45,151 nt of DNA from UA16 sp042095135. Its GTDB lineage: Bacteria; Bacteroidota; Bacteroidia; Flavobacteriales_D; Sanyastnellaceae. The stretch covers positions 1 to 45,151 of the forward strand of contig JBELBV010000016.1 in the NCBI GenBank assembly GCA_042095135.1, read 5' to 3'. Under the pieces are notes generated by a model. That model had not been told where the DNA came from and did no database searches. It saw only the letters and a list, made by a program, of their open reading frames with translations. How positions within the stretch are numbered: position 1 is the first letter of the stretch; each line of letters starts with the position of its first letter. Position numbers and translations under genes: made by a program. This document shows, piece by piece, positions 8,586-16,936 of the stretch.

Positions 8586-9731
8586 TCAGAGGGTACCGCG
8601 GGTTTCTTGTTCGCGTTCGATGGCTTCAAACAAGGCCTTGAAGTTGCCTTTTCCGAAGGATTTGGCGCCTTTGCGTTGAATGACTTCGAAGAACATGGTC
8701 GGTCGATCAACGACGGGCTTCGTGAAAATTTGCAGCAAGTACCCTTCGTCATCGCGGTCGATGAGGATGCCCAATTCACGCAGAGGCGCTAGGTCTTCAT
8801 CGATTTCGCCCACCCGGTCCAAAACCGTATCGTAATACGTGCTCGGAACCCGCAAAAATTCAATGCCACGTCTTTGCAATTCAGTCACGGTTTCGATGAT
8901 GTTGGAGGTGGCCACGGCGATGTGCTGCACGCCGGCACCTTCGTAGAAATCGATGTATTCTTCGATCTGGGATTTCTTGCGTCCTTCCGCGGGTTCATTG
9001 ATCGGGAACTTGATGCGCCCGTTGCCGTTCGACATCACCTTGGACATCAAGGCGGTGTACTCTGTGCTGATGTCTTTGTCGTCGAACGAAATCAACTGGG
9101 CAAATCCCATGACGCGGGCGTAGAAATCTACCCAGGTGTTCATCTCACCCCATCCCACGTTTCCGACCATGTGGTCGACGTACTCGAGCCCCACGGAGGC
9201 CACGGGAACAGAAGGGTTCCACACCTCATACCCGGGGAGGAACACGCCGCCGTAATCCTTGCGCTCCACGAACACGTGGACGGTGTCGCCGTAGGTCTCT
9301 ATGGCGCTAAGCACCACCCGTCCATTGGCGTCTTCCCGGACTTCGGGTTCAAAAACGCTAACGGCCCCGCGTTGCGTGGTTTCCGCGTAGCTCTTCGCTG
9401 CGTCGTCCACCCATAAGGCCACGGCTTTGACGCCGTCGCCGTGCCGGTTGATGTGGTCGTTGATGGGGCCACCGGCTTGGAGGGGTGAGGTCAGCACCAG
9501 GGTGATTTTGTCTTGACGCAGCACATACGAAACGCTCGTTTTGTTCCCGGTTTCGAGGCCAGAATACGCGACGGGTTTGTAGCCCCAAGCGGTCATGTAG
9601 TAGTGCGCGCTTTGCTTGGCGTTTCCACAGTACAGTTCAATGTGGTCCGTACCGAGCAGCGGCAAAAAGTCCTCGGCTTCGGGGACCACCTTTTCAAGCG
9701 TTGGAGTGGGTTTGTGGTTCATGGGGTTCAT
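8586..9731 (-). CDS. hpd: 4-hydroxyphenylpyruvate dioxygenase
   Basis: Converts 4-hydroxyphenylpyruvate to homogentisate, the second step of tyrosine breakdown. The 381-residue protein has the two vicinal-oxygen-chelate halves. The Fe(II) ligands of the family are visible as H187 (EYVDHMVGN), H270 (GVQHIAVAT) and E349 (MFFEVIQRKG). The C-terminal GKGNFKALFEAIE helix that gates the active site is also present. The ATG at 9731 overlaps the hgmA stop as ATGA. A slightly longer frame (to 9752) and an internal ATG at 9722 are less likely starts. Its placement directly after hgmA confirms the pathway. Confidence 0.97.
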   Translation of the reverse strand: MNPMNHKPTPTLEKVVPEAEDFLPLLGTDHIELYCGNAKQSAHYYMTAWGYKPVAYSGLETGNKTSVSYVLRQDKITLVLTSPLQAGGPINDHINRHGDGVKAVALWVDDAAKSYAETTQRGAVSVFEPEVREDANGRVVLSAIETYGDTVHVFVERKDYGGVFLPGYEVWNPSVPVASVGLEYVDHMVGNVGWGEMNTWVDFYARVMGFAQLISFDDKDISTEYTALMSKVMSNGNGRIKFPINEPAEGRKKSQIEEYIDFYEGAGVQHIAVATSNIIETVTELQRRGIEFLRVPSTYYDTVLDRVGEIDEDLAPLRELGILIDRDDEGYLLQIFTKPVVDRPTMFFEVIQRKGAKSFGKGNFKALFEAIEREQETRGTL

Positions 9732-10900
9732 TTCATCCCGGGATCTAACCAAGATTGGTGGTAGTCGTCGTGTTCAATGTTGAGCGCCGCCTCTGTCACT
9801 TGGAGCGGACGGAATGTGTCGACCATGACGGCGAGTTCTTCCGTTTTTTCCTTGCCGATGCTTCCTTCATAGGTGCCAGGGTGCGGTCCGTGAGGAATGC
9901 CCGCCGGATGCAAGCTGATGTACCCCCGGTCGATGCCAGTGCGGCTCATGAAATCGCCTTCGACGTAGTACAGCACTTCATCCGAGTCGATGTTGCTGTG
10001 GTTGTACGGCGCGGGAATCGAAAGCGGGTGGTAGTCGTACAGCCGCGGGACGAAACTGCAGATGACAAAGGCATCCGTTTCAAAGGTCTGGTGGACCGGT
10101 GGCGGCTGGTGCACTCGTCCTGTGATGGGTTCAAAATCGTGAATGGATAGCGTGTATGGGAAATGATACCCGTCCCAGCCTACGACATCAAACGGATGCG
10201 ATGCATAGATGTATTCGTGGATGGCGCCCTGCTTTTTGATGTGGATGGGAAATTCACCAATGGCGTCGATCGTTTCCAACTCGGCCGGCGGGTGCATGTC
10301 CCTTTCGCAGTAGGGGCTGTGTTCGAGGTGCTGCCCAAAGTGGTTGCGGTACCGCTTAGGGGTGTGCACGGGATGGGCTGATTCGGTGATGAAGAGCCGG
10401 TTGTTCGGACCGTCAAAAGCGAAGCGGTGAATGATGCCCCGCGGGATGACGATGTAGTCGCCTGGTTTGAAGGGGAGTTTGCCCAGCATGGAGTGCAGGG
10501 TTCCCGCCCCCTCGTGCACGAAGACCACTTCATCGCAGTCGGCGTTTTTGAAAAACTCCGTTTCGCCCATGCTCGCCGTCGGCGCAGCCAGATGAATGGT
10601 CACGTCGGAATTGAACAGCACCGCGGTCCGGCTTTCGAGGTAATCGGCCACGGGTTTCACTCGAAATCCTTCGAGTTTCCTGCTCAATAAGTTGTTTTCG
10701 ATGGCGGCTTTGGGCTGGACATCTCGCGATGTGCCCACGCGCTTCACCATGGTGGGCCGGTGGAGGTGGTAGAGCAATGAACTCATTCCCACGAAGCCGA
10801 TGGTCCCGAACAGTTGCTCGTGGTGAAGGCTTCCATCTTCTTTCCGGAATTGCGTGTGCCGCTTGTCAGGCACCGTTCCAAGTTTGTGGTAAAACGGCAT
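9728..10900 (-). CDS. hgmA: Homogentisate 1,2-dioxygenase
   Basis: Opens the ring of homogentisate to maleylacetoacetate. The 390-residue cupin-type protein carries the likely iron ligands H301 (YNHSNIDSDE), E308 (SDEVLYY) and H337 (AGIPHGPHPG). It is shorter than the human and proteobacterial enzymes of about 440 residues, as I recall for the Bacteroidota form. It is the first gene of hgmA-hpd-ABC ATPase. A near-consensus box (TAACTTAG, 10918-10925, minus strand) lies 17 bases before the ATG and could be its promoter. The later enzymes, maleylacetoacetate isomerase and fumarylacetoacetase, are not in this window. Confidence 0.95.
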   Translation of the reverse strand: MPFYHKLGTVPDKRHTQFRKEDGSLHHEQLFGTIGFVGMSSLLYHLHRPTMVKRVGTSRDVQPKAAIENNLLSRKLEGFRVKPVADYLESRTAVLFNSDVTIHLAAPTASMGETEFFKNADCDEVVFVHEGAGTLHSMLGKLPFKPGDYIVIPRGIIHRFAFDGPNNRLFITESAHPVHTPKRYRNHFGQHLEHSPYCERDMHPPAELETIDAIGEFPIHIKKQGAIHEYIYASHPFDVVGWDGYHFPYTLSIHDFEPITGRVHQPPPVHQTFETDAFVICSFVPRLYDYHPLSIPAPYNHSNIDSDEVLYYVEGDFMSRTGIDRGYISLHPAGIPHGPHPGTYEGSIGKEKTEELAVMVDTFRPLQVTEAALNIEHDDYHQSWLDPGMK

Positions 10901-10962
10901 GGCGAAGGGTTTGTCCGCTAAGTTAGGCCGCCTGCGACCGCTTTAAAACCGCTCAGGACAAT

Positions 10963-12054
10963 TTAGCTGTTGGGGCCGCGGATCATGCGCACCCAACTCG
11001 GCAATTTGCCTTCCTCTGTGAGGCGCCATTGGAGTGACAACTTCCCGTTTGGCGGCATCGGTGAATGCGGGGTCAAGCGGTTTTTGCGGACGAGCGCTTT
11101 CACGCTGACGCCACTGCGCTGGGAAGCTTCCCAGATGCTTTCTTCCGGACGCATTTCTAGCCATTGCGTTTGGCCTCGGCTACGCTTGGGTTGCAGGTAG
11201 ATGACCTCGCCAACTTTTGGAGTGTACGTGCCGTTTTTGCGGTCGACATCGTTGTAGCGGTACAGTTGCCAGCCCATCATGTCCAATTCCACTGCCAGGG
11301 CATCGTAGGTATCCCCCAATTCGGCCAGTATGTATTGGATGTAATTCTCGCTGGTCTGTACGCTACGACGGCCAATGGTGTTGGCGGACTTGGCCGGATT
11401 CAGTTCCTTGTTCTGAACCGTTTCTAGCACCTCATTTCGGGCGGTCACTTGTGCTGCCTCCGCCGCTGCAAACGCCTCCCGGTCGGCCTGCAATGTGAGG
11501 CCTTGCTCGTCGTACTGGGCGAGGTCATATCGTTCGATGAGGTCGATGAGCAGGTGGGCGTATTCGGGATTGGTGGCGTACCCACATTTCTTGAGCCCTT
11601 TCGCCCAGCGTTTGTAGTCCGTAGGCTTGAGCTCAAACAACGCTTCATAGCGGCTGCGCTTCAGGAATTCGCTGTGGTCGTGGAAGCTCTCGGATGCGTT
11701 GTCATAGGATCGAAAGCATTCGCCGCGGCGATCGTCGTCGTGGTAGACGCGCTCACCTTCCCAATTGCTGTGGCACTTGATGCCAAAGTGGTTGTTGGAT
11801 TTGGCCGCCAATTCGCTTCGTCCGCTTCCGCTTTCCAGGATGCCTTGTGCGAGGGTTATGCTTGCCGGAATGCCGTGGACCGCCATTTGGTAAACGGCCT
11901 CATCGCTCCACTCCGCAACGTACTGTTCCGGGGCACTTGGCGCTTGGGGCTGCGCATGTGTGACGAAGCATACGCCCAACGCCATCCAGACCAGCATCCA
12001 AACGATGAGGGTGGAGAGCATTTTAGACCATGAAAACGGGAGCGATGCAGGCAT
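10963..12054 (-). CDS. Glucosaminidase-domain peptidoglycan hydrolase with LysM repeats
   Basis: 363 residues, exported: hydrophobic stretch at about 13-35 ending near HAQ. Residues about 45-190 are a LYZ2/mannosyl-glycoprotein glucosaminidase domain, with the typical IPASITLAQGILESGSGRS (putative catalytic Glu in ILES) and NNHFGIKC. Two LysM-like segments follow: one ends in PKVGEVIYLQPKR, the other spans MRPEESIWEASQRSGVSVKA. It probably cleaves the beta-1,4 bond after GlcNAc in peptidoglycan. The ATG at 12054 has AGGAAG about 9 bases upstream and a consensus promoter box at 12071-12078; an ATG at 12021 is an alternative start. hgmA follows after 62 bases. Confidence 0.9.
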   Translation of the reverse strand: MPASLPFSWSKMLSTLIVWMLVWMALGVCFVTHAQPQAPSAPEQYVAEWSDEAVYQMAVHGIPASITLAQGILESGSGRSELAAKSNNHFGIKCHSNWEGERVYHDDDRRGECFRSYDNASESFHDHSEFLKRSRYEALFELKPTDYKRWAKGLKKCGYATNPEYAHLLIDLIERYDLAQYDEQGLTLQADREAFAAAEAAQVTARNEVLETVQNKELNPAKSANTIGRRSVQTSENYIQYILAELGDTYDALAVELDMMGWQLYRYNDVDRKNGTYTPKVGEVIYLQPKRSRGQTQWLEMRPEESIWEASQRSGVSVKALVRKNRLTPHSPMPPNGKLSLQWRLTEEGKLPSWVRMIRGPNS

Positions 12055-12070
12055 GGCAGAATTCTTCCTG

Positions 12071-12078
12071 CAAAATTA
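12071..12078 (-). promoter_or_regulatory. Bacteroidota -7 box TAATTTTG before the glucosaminidase gene
   Basis: An exact match to TAnnTTTG on the minus strand, 16 bases before the ATG at 12054. I see no TTG at the expected -33 distance. It lies in the only gap between the MORN-lipoprotein gene and the glucosaminidase gene, so an internal promoter is plausible. Confidence 0.5.
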
Positions 12079-12127
12079 GCGCCAGGTCAAGCCATGCCGG
12101 CTCATACGACCGCGCTGCTATTCACGT

Positions 12128-12550
12128 TCAATTGTGGATGGAGGGCCCGCTTTCTTCGCGAATCAACCTCCCTTGGTCATCGAAGAAACGCCACATACCA
12201 GTGGGGTTTCCGATGGAGTCGTATTGCCCGATGATGAAGGGCTTTCCATTGGAATGCCATGTGAAGTAGCCGCCCACTTGCACGCCCTGGTTGTATTGGT
12301 GTACCGACCACGGCTTGCCGTCCGGGTAAAACGCCTCCCATTTGCCGTGTTTCTGGCCGTCCGACCACCGGGAGACCTTCGACAACCGACCGGCTTCGTC
12401 GTACACCGCGATTTCGGCGGTGTCCCCGGCTGCAACGACCACTTCGCGCTTGACATTTCCATTGGGCCAGCTGTCCGTGAGGGTGCTTTTCTCAGGGTCC
12501 GAACACGCTACAAATAGCGGCAGGAGAACAAGGAGCCAACGTGCCGTCAT
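12128..12550 (-). CDS. Small lipoprotein with YwqK/MORN-type repeats
   Basis: 140 residues with a lipoprotein signal (LLVLLPLFVAC, lipobox FVAC). The mature part consists of MORN-variant repeats of the kind found in YwqK-family proteins: SWPNGNVKRE, YDEAGRLSKVSRWSDGQKHG, FYPDGKPWSVHQYNQGVQVG, WHSNGKPFIIGQYDSIGNPTG, FDDQGRLIREE. Databases often label this family antitoxin, but nothing here shows a toxin partner, and in Bacteroidota such proteins are usually cell-surface. The ATG overlaps the stop of the polyprenyl synthase gene as ATGA, so it is translationally coupled to it. Function unknown. Confidence 0.85.
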   Translation of the reverse strand: MTARWLLVLLPLFVACSDPEKSTLTDSWPNGNVKREVVVAAGDTAEIAVYDEAGRLSKVSRWSDGQKHGKWEAFYPDGKPWSVHQYNQGVQVGGYFTWHSNGKPFIIGQYDSIGNPTGMWRFFDDQGRLIREESGPSIHN

Positions 12551-13545
12551 CGCTTGCGCTCCATGGTGAATTCGACGAGGTCGACCAATGCCGTTTTGGC
12601 TGCCGATTCCGGATATGCATCCAGTAGGCCGAGCGCCTCCTGTGCGAGTGCGCGCATCTTGCCTCGGGCGTATTCCATGCCCGGACCTTGGATGATGGCA
12701 TCCATGACTTCTTGGACGGCCGCGTTGTCGTTGTTGCGGTATTTGACCAACCGGATGAGTCGCCGTCTCTCCGCTGAGGAGGCCACCTGAAGGGTGTGGA
12801 TAAGGGGCAAGGTCATCTTGCGTTCGCGGATGTCGCCGCCGGTGGGCTTACCGATGCGTTCGCCTTCGCCCAAATCAAGCAGGTCATCCTTGATTTGAAA
12901 AGCCAACCCCACGCGTTCACCAAACTTCCGCATCCGTTCCACATCTTCGGCATTTCCTTCGTTCATGGGCCGCACGGACGCCGCACCGCATGCGCAACAC
13001 GCGGCAATCAAAGAGGCCGTTTTGCGTTGGATGATGTCAAAATACACTTCCTCGGTGATGTCCAATCGGCGGGCCTTCTCGATTTGCAACAGCTCACCTT
13101 CACTCATGAGGCGAACGGCTTCGGACGTGATTTTCAGGAGGTCGTAGGCTTCGCGGTCTACCGCCATCAGCAAGCCACGCGAGAGCAAATAATCCCCCAC
13201 GAGCACCGCGATTTTTTTCTTCCACAAGGCCTGGATCGAGAAAAAGCCGCGGCGCAGCGGGCTTTCATCGACCACATCGTCGTGGACGAGGGTGGCAGTG
13301 TGTAGCAATTCAATCAGTGAAGCGGCGATGTGGCTACGCTCTCCGAGAGTTTCCTGTCCGCCAGCGACGGTCTGGGCCGATAAGAACACAAACAGCGGTC
13401 GCATTTGCTTGCCCTTGCGCTTGATGATGTACCGCATGATCCGGTCCAGTAAAGCGACATCAGTGCGCATGGCCGACTTGAAGTGGCCTTGAAATTCGGC
13501 CAGTTCTTTTTCGACGGGAACTTGAATGCGCTGCATGCGGCTCAT
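12547..13545 (-). CDS. Polyprenyl (octaprenyl-type) diphosphate synthase
   Basis: A trans-isoprenyl diphosphate synthase of 332 residues. The first aspartate-rich motif is LVHDDVVDESPLRRG (DDVVD, 89-93) and the second FQIKDDLLDLGEGE (DDLLD, 220-224). GKQMRP (45-50) and the KTASLI segment (175-180) are also typical. It condenses isopentenyl diphosphate onto an allylic primer. The product is probably the side chain of menaquinone, judging from similarity to IspB/HepT-type enzymes; chain length cannot be read reliably. It heads the minus-strand run. A perfect promoter box ends 4 bases before its ATG, so the message may be leaderless. Confidence 0.93.
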   Translation of the reverse strand: MSRMQRIQVPVEKELAEFQGHFKSAMRTDVALLDRIMRYIIKRKGKQMRPLFVFLSAQTVAGGQETLGERSHIAASLIELLHTATLVHDDVVDESPLRRGFFSIQALWKKKIAVLVGDYLLSRGLLMAVDREAYDLLKITSEAVRLMSEGELLQIEKARRLDITEEVYFDIIQRKTASLIAACCACGAASVRPMNEGNAEDVERMRKFGERVGLAFQIKDDLLDLGEGERIGKPTGGDIRERKMTLPLIHTLQVASSAERRRLIRLVKYRNNDNAAVQEVMDAIIQGPGMEYARGKMRALAQEALGLLDAYPESAAKTALVDLVEFTMERKR

Positions 13546-13549
13546 GGTG

Positions 13550-13557
13550 CAAAGGTA
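13550..13557 (-). promoter_or_regulatory. Bacteroidota -7 box TACCTTTG, 4 bases before the polyprenyl synthase ATG
   Basis: An exact TAnnTTTG match followed by CACC and then the ATG. Transcription normally starts a few bases after this box, so the start site would fall at or next to the start codon. That implies a leaderless or nearly leaderless message. It is back to back with the yicC promoter box. Confidence 0.6.
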
Positions 13558-13585
13558 CGGCCCACCTCACCACACCGCGTGTACC

Positions 13586-13593
13586 TATCTTTG
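13586..13593 (+). promoter_or_regulatory. Bacteroidota -7 box TATCTTTG before yicC
   Basis: An exact TAnnTTTG match on the plus strand, 15 bases before the yicC ATG. No good -33 TTG is seen. Together with the opposite box at 13550-13557 it forms a compact divergent promoter region. Confidence 0.6.
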
Positions 13594-13608
13594 CTCAAAA
13601 TCCCTCCC

Positions 13609-14484
13609 ATGATTTACTCCATGACCGGTTATGGTAAGTCCTCAGCGCGCATCGGATCACGCCGCTACACGGCTGAATTGCGGTCGCTCAACGGCAAGCA
13701 ACTGGACCTCAGCGTACGCATGCCTTCGGCGTTTCGCGCCAAGGAAATGGAATTGCGCAAGCAACTGGGCTCTGCGGTGGGTCGCGGCAAGTGCGACTTG
13801 AGCTTGCAGTATGCGGTCGAGGGGGCGGAGCCACGGGAATTGAACAAGCCGCTGATTGAAGCGTACGTCTCCGAATTGAGCCAGTTGGCGGGTGGCCAAG
13901 GCTTTCCGCAGAAGGATAATGCCCTGCTGGCTATGGCCATGCGTTTGCCGGACGTGATTCAACAAGCGAACGATGACATCGACGAGGAGGATTGGAAGGC
14001 CATTTCCGTGCTCGTTGGCGAGGCTGTGGACCAGTTTATTCGCTTCCGCGCAGAGGAGGGCAAGTCCCTGGAGGCGGATTTTATTGAACGCATCCGCAGC
14101 ATTCAATCCTTGAAAGACGCCGTTGAGCCTTTGTTGCAAGCGCGTGTTCAACGCATCCGCGAGCGCATCCAGGCGAATTTCAATGAGCTCCAAGACAAGG
14201 GCCGATTGGACGAAAACCGGTTTGAGCAGGAGATGCTGTTCTACATGGAAAAGCTTGACGTTTCCGAGGAATTAGTCCGATTGACCGCCCATTGCGAACA
14301 CTTTCTAGACGTCATGGGGCAAGAGCCCGGACAGGGAAAAAAGCTTGGATTCATCGCTCAAGAAATCGGCCGCGAGATCAACACCCTTGGCAGCAAAGCC
14401 AACGATGCAGACATGCAGCGCATCGTCGTGCAGATGAAGGACGAACTCGAGAAAATCAAAGAACAGGTCCTCAATGCCCTCTGA
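13609..14484 (+). CDS. yicC: YicC/YloC family endoribonuclease
   Basis: 291 residues, full length. The N-terminal signature SMTGYGKSS and the C-terminal DUF1732 block (QEIGREINTLGSKAND, near residues 255-270) are clear. Family members in E. coli and Bacillus have been linked to RNA cleavage or turnover; the cellular target here is unknown. The ATG at 13609 is chosen because the family begins with MIxSMTGYG; the open frame extends further upstream but through the promoter region. Its end overlaps gmk by 11 bases. The order yicC-gmk-nadD is a familiar bacteroidetal operon. Confidence 0.95.
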   Translation: MIYSMTGYGKSSARIGSRRYTAELRSLNGKQLDLSVRMPSAFRAKEMELRKQLGSAVGRGKCDLSLQYAVEGAEPRELNKPLIEAYVSELSQLAGGQGFPQKDNALLAMAMRLPDVIQQANDDIDEEDWKAISVLVGEAVDQFIRFRAEEGKSLEADFIERIRSIQSLKDAVEPLLQARVQRIRERIQANFNELQDKGRLDENRFEQEMLFYMEKLDVSEELVRLTAHCEHFLDVMGQEPGQGKKLGFIAQEIGREINTLGSKANDADMQRIVVQMKDELEKIKEQVLNAL

Positions 14485-15067
14485 CACCCACGGAAAATCG
14501 GTCATCTTCTCAGCACCGTCTGGAGCGGGTAAAACTACCATCGTGCGGCACCTATTGGGGCGCCCGGAGCTGAACCTGGCCTTCAGTATCAGCGCCACCA
14601 CCCGTCCCCCGCGGGGCATCGAACAGGACGGTGTGGACTATCACTTTTTGACGGTTGAGGCGTTCAAGGCGCGCATCGATTCCGGAGCGTTGTTGGAGTG
14701 GGAGGAAGTGTATCCAGGCAAATTCTACGGCACGTTGCACGCCGAATTGGAGCGCCTGTGGGCCGCTGGCAAAACAGTCGTGTTTGATGTGGACGTGGTC
14801 GGCGGAGCGAACTTGCGTCGACTCCTCGGTGACAGTGCGTTGGCCGTATTTATTCAACCGCCTTCGCTCGAGGTGCTCCGTCAACGGCTGGAGAGTCGGG
14901 GGACCGACGCCCCAGAACGCATTGAAGAGCGGCTGGCCAAAGCCCAATGGGAGCTCGAACAGCACGTTCACTTCGACAAAGTCCTCATCAACGACGAGTT
15001 GGCGGCCGCTCAGGCCCAAGCCTTGGATTGGTTGAAAGCGTACACCGGAAACCCCTTGAGAGCATGA
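14474..15067 (+). CDS. gmk: Guanylate kinase
   Basis: Phosphorylates GMP to GDP with ATP. The 197-residue protein has the P-loop FSAPSGAGKTT (12-22), the GMP-binding stretch SISATTRPPRGIEQDGVDY and EWEEVYPGKFYGT, and the helical lid with RLESRGTDAPERIEERL. The length and motifs are standard. It overlaps yicC by 11 bases and nadD by an ATGA, so the three are co-translated. Confidence 0.97.
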   Translation: MPSDTHGKSVIFSAPSGAGKTTIVRHLLGRPELNLAFSISATTRPPRGIEQDGVDYHFLTVEAFKARIDSGALLEWEEVYPGKFYGTLHAELERLWAAGKTVVFDVDVVGGANLRRLLGDSALAVFIQPPSLEVLRQRLESRGTDAPERIEERLAKAQWELEQHVHFDKVLINDELAAAQAQALDWLKAYTGNPLRA

Positions 15068-15690
15068 CGCTGGAAGTCAAAGGCAAAATCGGATTGTACT
15101 TCGGCACGTTTAACCCTGTTCACTTAGGGCACTTGGTGATTGCCAACCATATGGCGCACTACACGGACCTGGACGAAGTATGGTTGGTGGTGACGCCGCA
15201 CAACCCCCACAAAAGCCCCCGCGAACTCATGGGCCAGGCGCACAGGTTGCAGATGGTTCACCTCGCCGTCTCGGAGAACGAGAAGTTGAAGGGAAGTGAT
15301 GTCGAATTCGATCTGCCCCAACCGAATTTCACTGCGGCGACGATGCGGTATCTGCGGGCTCAATACCCCGACGTGGAGTTCAGCATCATCATCGGAGAGG
15401 ACAATTTTGTCCGTCTTCATACCTGGCAGGCCCACTGGGAATTGGTCGAGAACCACCGCATCTTGGTGTATCCACGGCGCACGTCTGATGCCCCATCTCC
15501 GGTGCCATCGCCCGAAAATCGGGAAGACGTGGTGCCGCGCTCACATCCGAACATTCAGTGGTGTGACGCCCCGATGATTAGCATCTCATCTACGTACTTG
15601 CGGGACGCAATCAACGACACCAAGGACATCCGGTATTTGCTTCACGATAAGGTGCTGAACTACATCAGCAACAACCACCTGTACGAGTGA
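15064..15690 (+). CDS. nadD: Nicotinate-nucleotide adenylyltransferase
   Basis: Makes deamido-NAD from nicotinate mononucleotide and ATP. The 208-residue protein shows the nucleotidyltransferase signature GTFNPVHLGHLVIA and the C-terminal ISISSTYLRD (the ISSTxIR motif). The ATG overlaps the gmk TGA as ATGA; a longer frame (14947) lies inside gmk. A Pro/Ser/Glu-rich insertion (APSPVPSPENREDVVPR, about residues 143-160) is longer than in typical NadD and may be a flexible loop. Its stop codon directly abuts the pth stop codon on the other strand. Confidence 0.96.
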   Translation: MTLEVKGKIGLYFGTFNPVHLGHLVIANHMAHYTDLDEVWLVVTPHNPHKSPRELMGQAHRLQMVHLAVSENEKLKGSDVEFDLPQPNFTAATMRYLRAQYPDVEFSIIIGEDNFVRLHTWQAHWELVENHRILVYPRRTSDAPSPVPSPENREDVVPRSHPNIQWCDAPMISISSTYLRDAINDTKDIRYLLHDKVLNYISNNHLYE

Positions 15691-16254
15691 TCAGGTGTTG
15701 TTAAAGAGGTTCATGGTGCGCTCGAGTCCAATCGAAGCGAACGATTGAACGGCTTTTTCGCAGCGCTCAAGCCGCTCTGTGAGCGCATCGCTTTCTTCGG
15801 CGGTCCATTTGCCTAGAACATAATCTACTTGTTGGCCTCTGTGGAATTCTGCACCAATGCCAAACCGCAAGCGCGGGTACATGGACGTGCTGAGGATGGT
15901 TTCGATGTTGCCGAGGCCGTTGTGGCCCCCTCCACTTCCCTTGGCGCGCATGCGCAGAGTGCCGAACGGGAGCGCAAGGTCATCGGTGATGATGAGCACG
16001 CGCTCCAGCGGAATCTTTTCGGCGTCCATCCAGTACCGGACGGCTTTGCCGCTGAGGTTCATGAACGTGGAGGGCTTGAGCAGTAGGAGGGTCCTGCCCT
16101 TAAAACGGACGGTGGACACCTCGCCGTGCCGGGCGACCTCAAACGAGGCCTCGCCGTTCTGAGCGATGGTGTCCACCACCTTAAACCCGATGTTGTGTCG
16201 GGTGCCCTCATATTCACTCCCTGGATTGCCCAGGCCAACGATGAGGAACTTCAT
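15691..16254 (-). CDS. pth: Peptidyl-tRNA hydrolase
   Basis: Releases tRNA from stalled peptidyl-tRNA. The 187-residue protein carries the family motifs GLGNPGSEYEGTRHNIGF (N10, catalytic H20), PSTFMNLSG (61-69), ITDDLALPFG (the catalytic Asp is D91 or D92) and KGSGGGHNGL. It is the last gene of prs-rplY-pth, an order common in bacteria. Its stop directly abuts the nadD stop (shared TGATCA), so no room remains for a terminator between them. Confidence 0.97.
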   Translation of the reverse strand: MKFLIVGLGNPGSEYEGTRHNIGFKVVDTIAQNGEASFEVARHGEVSTVRFKGRTLLLLKPSTFMNLSGKAVRYWMDAEKIPLERVLIITDDLALPFGTLRMRAKGSGGGHNGLGNIETILSTSMYPRLRFGIGAEFHRGQQVDYVLGKWTAEESDALTERLERCEKAVQSFASIGLERTMNLFNNT

Positions 16255-16289
16255 CCGTTTTGGGTTGAGTTTCGGCTGGCGAAACGCAA

Positions 16290-16934
16290 TTATTCAGCTG
16301 CTGGGGCGTCCCCGCCTTCGCCGCCTTCCGCTGGTGCTTCAGCTGCATCTACACTTTCGTCGCCTTCCTCACCGCTTTCAGCAGACATGGCCGCACGTGT
16401 GCGCTTGACAGCGACGAGCACGTTTGAATCGTTCAACAGCACAGTGCAGTTGGGAACTTCGATATCCGCTACACGCTTGCTGTCTCCAATTTCGAGCGCC
16501 GATACATCGATGACGATGCTTTCGGGCAAATCATCCGCCAACCCGCGAACAGGCACACGACGGAACAGCATTTGCAAGCGACCGCCTCCGATCACACCCG
16601 CAGCCGTGCCGGTGGTGCGCAAAGGCAATTCCACGCGAACAGGTTTGCCGGGGAGGATTTGGAGCAAGTCCAAGTGGACAATGCGGTCGGTCACCGGGTG
16701 GAATTGGATCTCCTGGATGACGCAGTCGAAGGTCTCACCTTCCATTTCCAAAGAGATTTGGAAGACGTCCGGGTTGACAACGAGCTTGGAGATGTCCAGC
16801 TCTTTTATAGAAAAGTGCTTCTGCTCACCGCCTCCATACAGCACACCGGGAACCCGGTTGTCCTCGCGGAGTTGGTTGGCATCTTTCTTTCCTACGCTCC
16901 CACGCAAGGAGCCGCTCAATGATGCAGTTTTCAT
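16290..16934 (-). CDS. rplY: 50S ribosomal protein L25 (general stress protein Ctc form)
   Basis: 214 residues: an N-terminal 5S-rRNA-binding L25 domain (SLRGSVGKKDANQLREDN, VPGVLYGGGEQKHF), the long TL5/Ctc beta domain, and a C-terminal tail rich in Glu, Gly and Ala. The acidic low-complexity tail of about 35 residues is a common addition in long L25 proteins. The start is 2 bases after the prs stop; pth follows after 35 bases. Confidence 0.95.
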   Translation of the reverse strand: MKTASLSGSLRGSVGKKDANQLREDNRVPGVLYGGGEQKHFSIKELDISKLVVNPDVFQISLEMEGETFDCVIQEIQFHPVTDRIVHLDLLQILPGKPVRVELPLRTTGTAAGVIGGGRLQMLFRRVPVRGLADDLPESIVIDVSALEIGDSKRVADIEVPNCTVLLNDSNVLVAVKRTRAAMSAESGEEGDESVDAAEAPAEGGEGGDAPAAE

Positions 16935-16936
16935 GA

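Noticed and set aside
12128..12550. A toxin-antitoxin locus based on the YwqK label.
   Set aside because: The protein is a lipoprotein with MORN-type repeats, and no small toxin gene is adjacent; the neighbours are metabolic and cell-wall genes.
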